Below are positions 60,468 through 64,000 of a stretch of 64,000 nt of DNA, piece after piece; positions within the stretch are counted from its first letter, which is position 1; each line of letters starts with the position of its first letter. Location: contig BROG01000234.1 in the NCBI GenBank assembly GCA_030159075.1, positions 809,001 to 873,000 of the forward strand, in the 5' to 3' direction. The translations under genes and the position numbers were made by a program. This DNA is from Atrina japonica (lineage: Eukaryota > Mollusca > Bivalvia > Pterioida > Pinnidae). The notes beneath the pieces are model-generated. The model was not told the DNA's origin, searched no databases, and saw only the letters and a program-made list of their open reading frames with translations.

Positions 60468-60877
60468 CTGTCAAAATACAATGTACAATATTGCGAAATT
60501 CACATACAAAACTAAGTACTTCAGCATTATATTAATTTGGTAATACATTTTCATGGTTTTCCCTGACACAAAAATTCTGCGTATTTACGTGTAAAAATCT
60601 TAAATGACGCCTAAAATAAGATCTATTGCGTCTTCGTGGACGCGTTAAATACTTGATGTCTTTCGAGATCGTTTTGGTAAATAAACCAAGCATGCAACCT
60701 ATTTCTACCAGCTTGCTTCTTTTTTGTGTCCATTTTTAATTCTTATGTTCTAGTGCAATTCCACAAGAAAACCAAGAAACTGAATTCATCATTTTATTTA
60801 TAATAAAAACAGTAAAATCTTTACCTTTAATATAGACCTAGAATCAACAAGACAACATCGTTAATCACTTTATGGGT

Positions 60878-60889
60878 ACTTCCGGAAGT
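60878..60889. promoter_or_regulatory. Palindromic ETS-type site, possible PGAP6 promoter element
   Basis: ACTTCCGGAAGT is a perfect 12 bp palindrome made of two ETS-family core sites, a common element near animal transcription starts. It lies 410 bases upstream of the first resolved PGAP6 exon. The promoter role is inference. Confidence 0.3.
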
Positions 60890-63800
60890 ATAAATTAAAG
60901 AAGGGATACCAAACCTGACTTTCATGTGAATTATGGAAATTTAAAAAAAATAATGAAAATACTAATGATAGTTGTATAAAATGATTTATTTACATAAATA
61001 TTTATGTAAATCTTACATATGATAAAGTAGTTTAATACTTGAAATGGATAAAATAGATATAATTTTCAAATAAATAAATTTGAGGCATCAATTAGTAGGC
61101 TACATGTATTTAGTAACTTTTCAGTTTTGCATCTTTATTTCTAAAAACATGTAATTGTATTACAATTTATAGATTTTTAATATAAATTTTCCATATGATT
61201 TCAAATGTAGTTAAAACAACTATATTTTATTGAATTTCTTATAAATCTTTAATCTATAGTACATGTATGTATACAATAATTATATATTGAATTAAAGGAA
61301 CTCTTGAGGATTCAAGAATTAAAGTAGACTGCAAATGGACTCCTAATTTTGTAGTTGTGGGAGTCCATGGACTCCTGATTTGAAAATCCCAGGGAAAACC
61401 CTGCATTTTGTACACATCTTAAACTCTTGTCAATGAAAGGTAAATTAATATCTGTATTTTTTTTTTATCAAATGTGATACTCTTCATTTCTAATACAGAA
61501 AATACAATGGTTGGGAACACTGAAGTCAAGGAAACAAGATGTACTTTTACAATAATAATGATTAGTATCATTAGTCTAGTTTAAGCTTTTATAAAATATC
61601 TTGTACATGTACCACATCTCCCCCATCTGTCACTGTCAGGCCTAACATAACTTGATCAAAGTGTGGGGCATTTATATCAAAGGTTTTCTACTCTTTTGGG
61701 AATGAGACTAGAGCCTTTTAAATTGGGACTTTAGGCCAGTAAGTCCACTCATCATTTCACTTCGGGATTTTTGTACCCTCTGACCTGTCATTTTGGTTGT
61801 ACAGAACAAATTTTGAGGGGTACACTGTAGTGACATAGTCTCTCAAAAAAGAGGCCTGAGGGGTGTGTAAGAAATGTATGTCATTTCAATTTTATGATTT
61901 ATAATCTTTTAATACTGCAGTATTATCTTAAAAGTACCATATTTTTACGTCAATAAATCACTTTCATGGATAGGTCGAAAGGTCGATTTTTGGCAAAAAT
62001 TCAGATTTTAAGTAGTAGTAGACTATCTGAAGTGGACAGAGTTAAAAATAGGGATTGATCATCACAAAATTAAATTGTTTATGTATAGATCTAGATCTAC
62101 CTGTACAATACCTGGTGCTAAAACAGTAATATTTTGTAGTGAATTATTATATATTCTAAATATGAATTTGATTTCAAATGCTTTTGAGTTGCTTTTGTCT
62201 AGTATTTAATCATATTTTAGGTCTCTCACGTTGATTCAGATTGTGTGTACAGATTATGTACCACTGGTATTACCAGGTAACGTCTTACATCACTAATAAT
62301 ATGATAATGACCAAATCATCATAAGATTATTTGACTTTACACCGTTAATATAACTGTAACACTGTACAGTGATCTCAACCCTCGTTGTGTTCTTATTTAA
62401 ACTTATATTATGTCAAACAATTGAGTAACCAAAGATGAGTGACTGATTGCAAAGGATCGTATCTTTGTACAAATCATGCAACACTCTTTCCAAAATTTTC
62501 ACAACTTCTAAGACTGCCGCACTATTCTAATCAGTTGAAGGTCACGTACCAACAACAACAAAATTGTTTGAAAATACAATGCTCTCTTTCAAATCAACTT
62601 CAATAGGGGAATTTTGACAGCAAATTAAGAAAATTTTAATTTTTTTTTTTTTTTGCATTGGGAATAGGGCCTAATTTTTGCCACTATGATAGCCTGGAAA
62701 ATCCTTGTTTATTGTGGTTTTTCCTCAACTTACTGGTATATGTAGTTATACCAGAGATTAGATTAGTTTTAATGATAACAAAGAATGTTTTTACTATTTT
62801 TTTTCTTTCCTCTCCTTTAAATTTAATGCAGTTCATCTATTCATATAAGATGCCTGAAACAGGGTGAAATTTGACCTCTTACATTTTTATAAAATTCAGA
62901 CCATGCATCAATTGTAAATAAACAAGTGCTTCTGAGTTACTATCACACTGTGGAAATATTTTTTAGAATATATCAAAGTATGAAGTTTCTATATTCCACA
63001 TTTTAAATAATTAAGCAGCATGGATTGTTCCTATTAAAATGTGAGTAAAGTTTGCTTGCCAATACAGTTGGATATTAAGAAATAAATACTCAAACATAAT
63101 TAATTCCTTTTTATTTGCTTTCAATATTGTTTTTGTAGCCCTCAGCTTGCACATATACTGAAGATAAGAGACAAACGATATACATATAGGCCTACAAGTA
63201 TTCTGTCAATTACCGAGATGCTCAAATTTAGTGACAGACCTTTTAACTCGAGGAACAGTTTATCTCTAACTTCTTGCTTGGTCCCTACGACTTCTAGATA
63301 ACAAGGTTCAACTGTATATACTTGGATAAATTAAGAAATATCACCACAGCCAGACCTTTAAGGGCTACATGTTAAATTTATGATTTATGCACAAGCTAAA
63401 TTGAAGAAATCAGCTTGGTTTTAGATGTCTCATACAATGTGTATGAACTGCAATGAAGAACAAGAAAGAAAAATTAAAATATATATGAAACATTTTTTTG
63501 TTGCCACTGTAACTTTCATTTGTTAAGCTTTATATAACACTGCTTATAGTTATACTATATACATCTAATGTTATAAAAGAAGAAAACAATGTTCTGAAAC
63601 AAAAAGATGTTAGCTTTATATATCGCTGAAATCACTGAATGTGACTGATTACAACTTACAGTTTTCAGGTTTTTATTTTACAAAGGTCAATGCTTTAAGT
63701 TTAAACTCATCTACCTTAGGCCTGTTAGGGCTGACTGAGTTAAGCAACACAGTTGATGTTATACTTGAAATTAAAACTGAAAATGAAAGTTCGAAAACGA

Positions 63801-64000
63801 AAGTACACTGAATATAATTCTATGATAAATCACCATCTAATGAAAACAACGGAAAGAGAAATAACGAAATAACTGTGAAAACATTGTCCGTTTTACTGCA
63901 CAGTTTAAACAAACATTTATCAACTGATCAAGTTTTCTTAAATTATAATTTTTCATATGCCTACTGAAAAAATCATAGCCTACTTTCAACGTTCAAAACA
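60890..64000. other. Right flank, no gene seen
   Basis: AT-rich DNA without a splice-bounded frame, RNA gene or large array. A fragment of the 5286-5331 palindrome arm (TTAGCTTTATATATCGCTG) lies at 63611. The first PGAP6 exon could be here but was not recognised. Confidence 0.5.

Overview
The window is AT-rich, intron-rich animal nuclear DNA, crowded with SINEs, fold-back elements, minisatellites and decayed retrotransposons. The gene structures and the repeat style (tRNA-derived SINEs, Penelope-like and L1-like remnants, short palindromic elements) suggest a lophotrochozoan, most likely a bivalve or other mollusc. That assignment is inference from pattern memory; no search was run. No tRNA, rRNA, CRISPR or prokaryotic operon structure was seen.

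Left edge, plus strand (1-5.1 kb): the last two coding exons of a thioredoxin gene (543-608 and 4724-4795), joined in phase 0. The intervening intron holds a tRNA-derived SINE, a Penelope-like reverse transcriptase relic and a long TA tract. A polyadenylation signal follows at 5091.

Centre left, minus strand (about 8-29 kb): mostly intergenic or intronic, full of tandem repeats. A 1.5-1.7 kb segment is present three times in tandem (10481-15285). Each copy carries two exon-like pieces whose phases connect with each other and with a terminal exon-like piece at 7985-8055. Two more terminal-exon-like pieces lie at 15712-15839 and 28783-28844. The gene or genes they belong to were not identified.

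Right half, minus strand (34.0-60.5 kb): ten exons of a PGAP6/TMEM8-family gene were assembled by hand. Every intron phase agrees and they give about 739 residues, lacking only the first exon. The order is an extracellular beta-rich region, one EGF-like domain, then the seven-helix CREST-type hydrolase domain. Its introns hold an L1-like retrotransposon whose ORF1 is fused to a NADAR domain (39.96-47.69 kb, itself split by another decayed mobile-type gene), a SINE with target-site duplications, and a 3.9 kb element built of about 33 bp repeats. Part of that element looks like an assembly or base-calling artefact.

The most unusual signal is that two exons of this gene have tandem arrays grown from their own 5' splice sites. 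The EGF exon has seven in-frame copies of an 87 bp unit, each ending in GTAAGT. The intron after the next-but-one exon starts a 27 bp array of about 24 units, most of which keep GTAAGTG.
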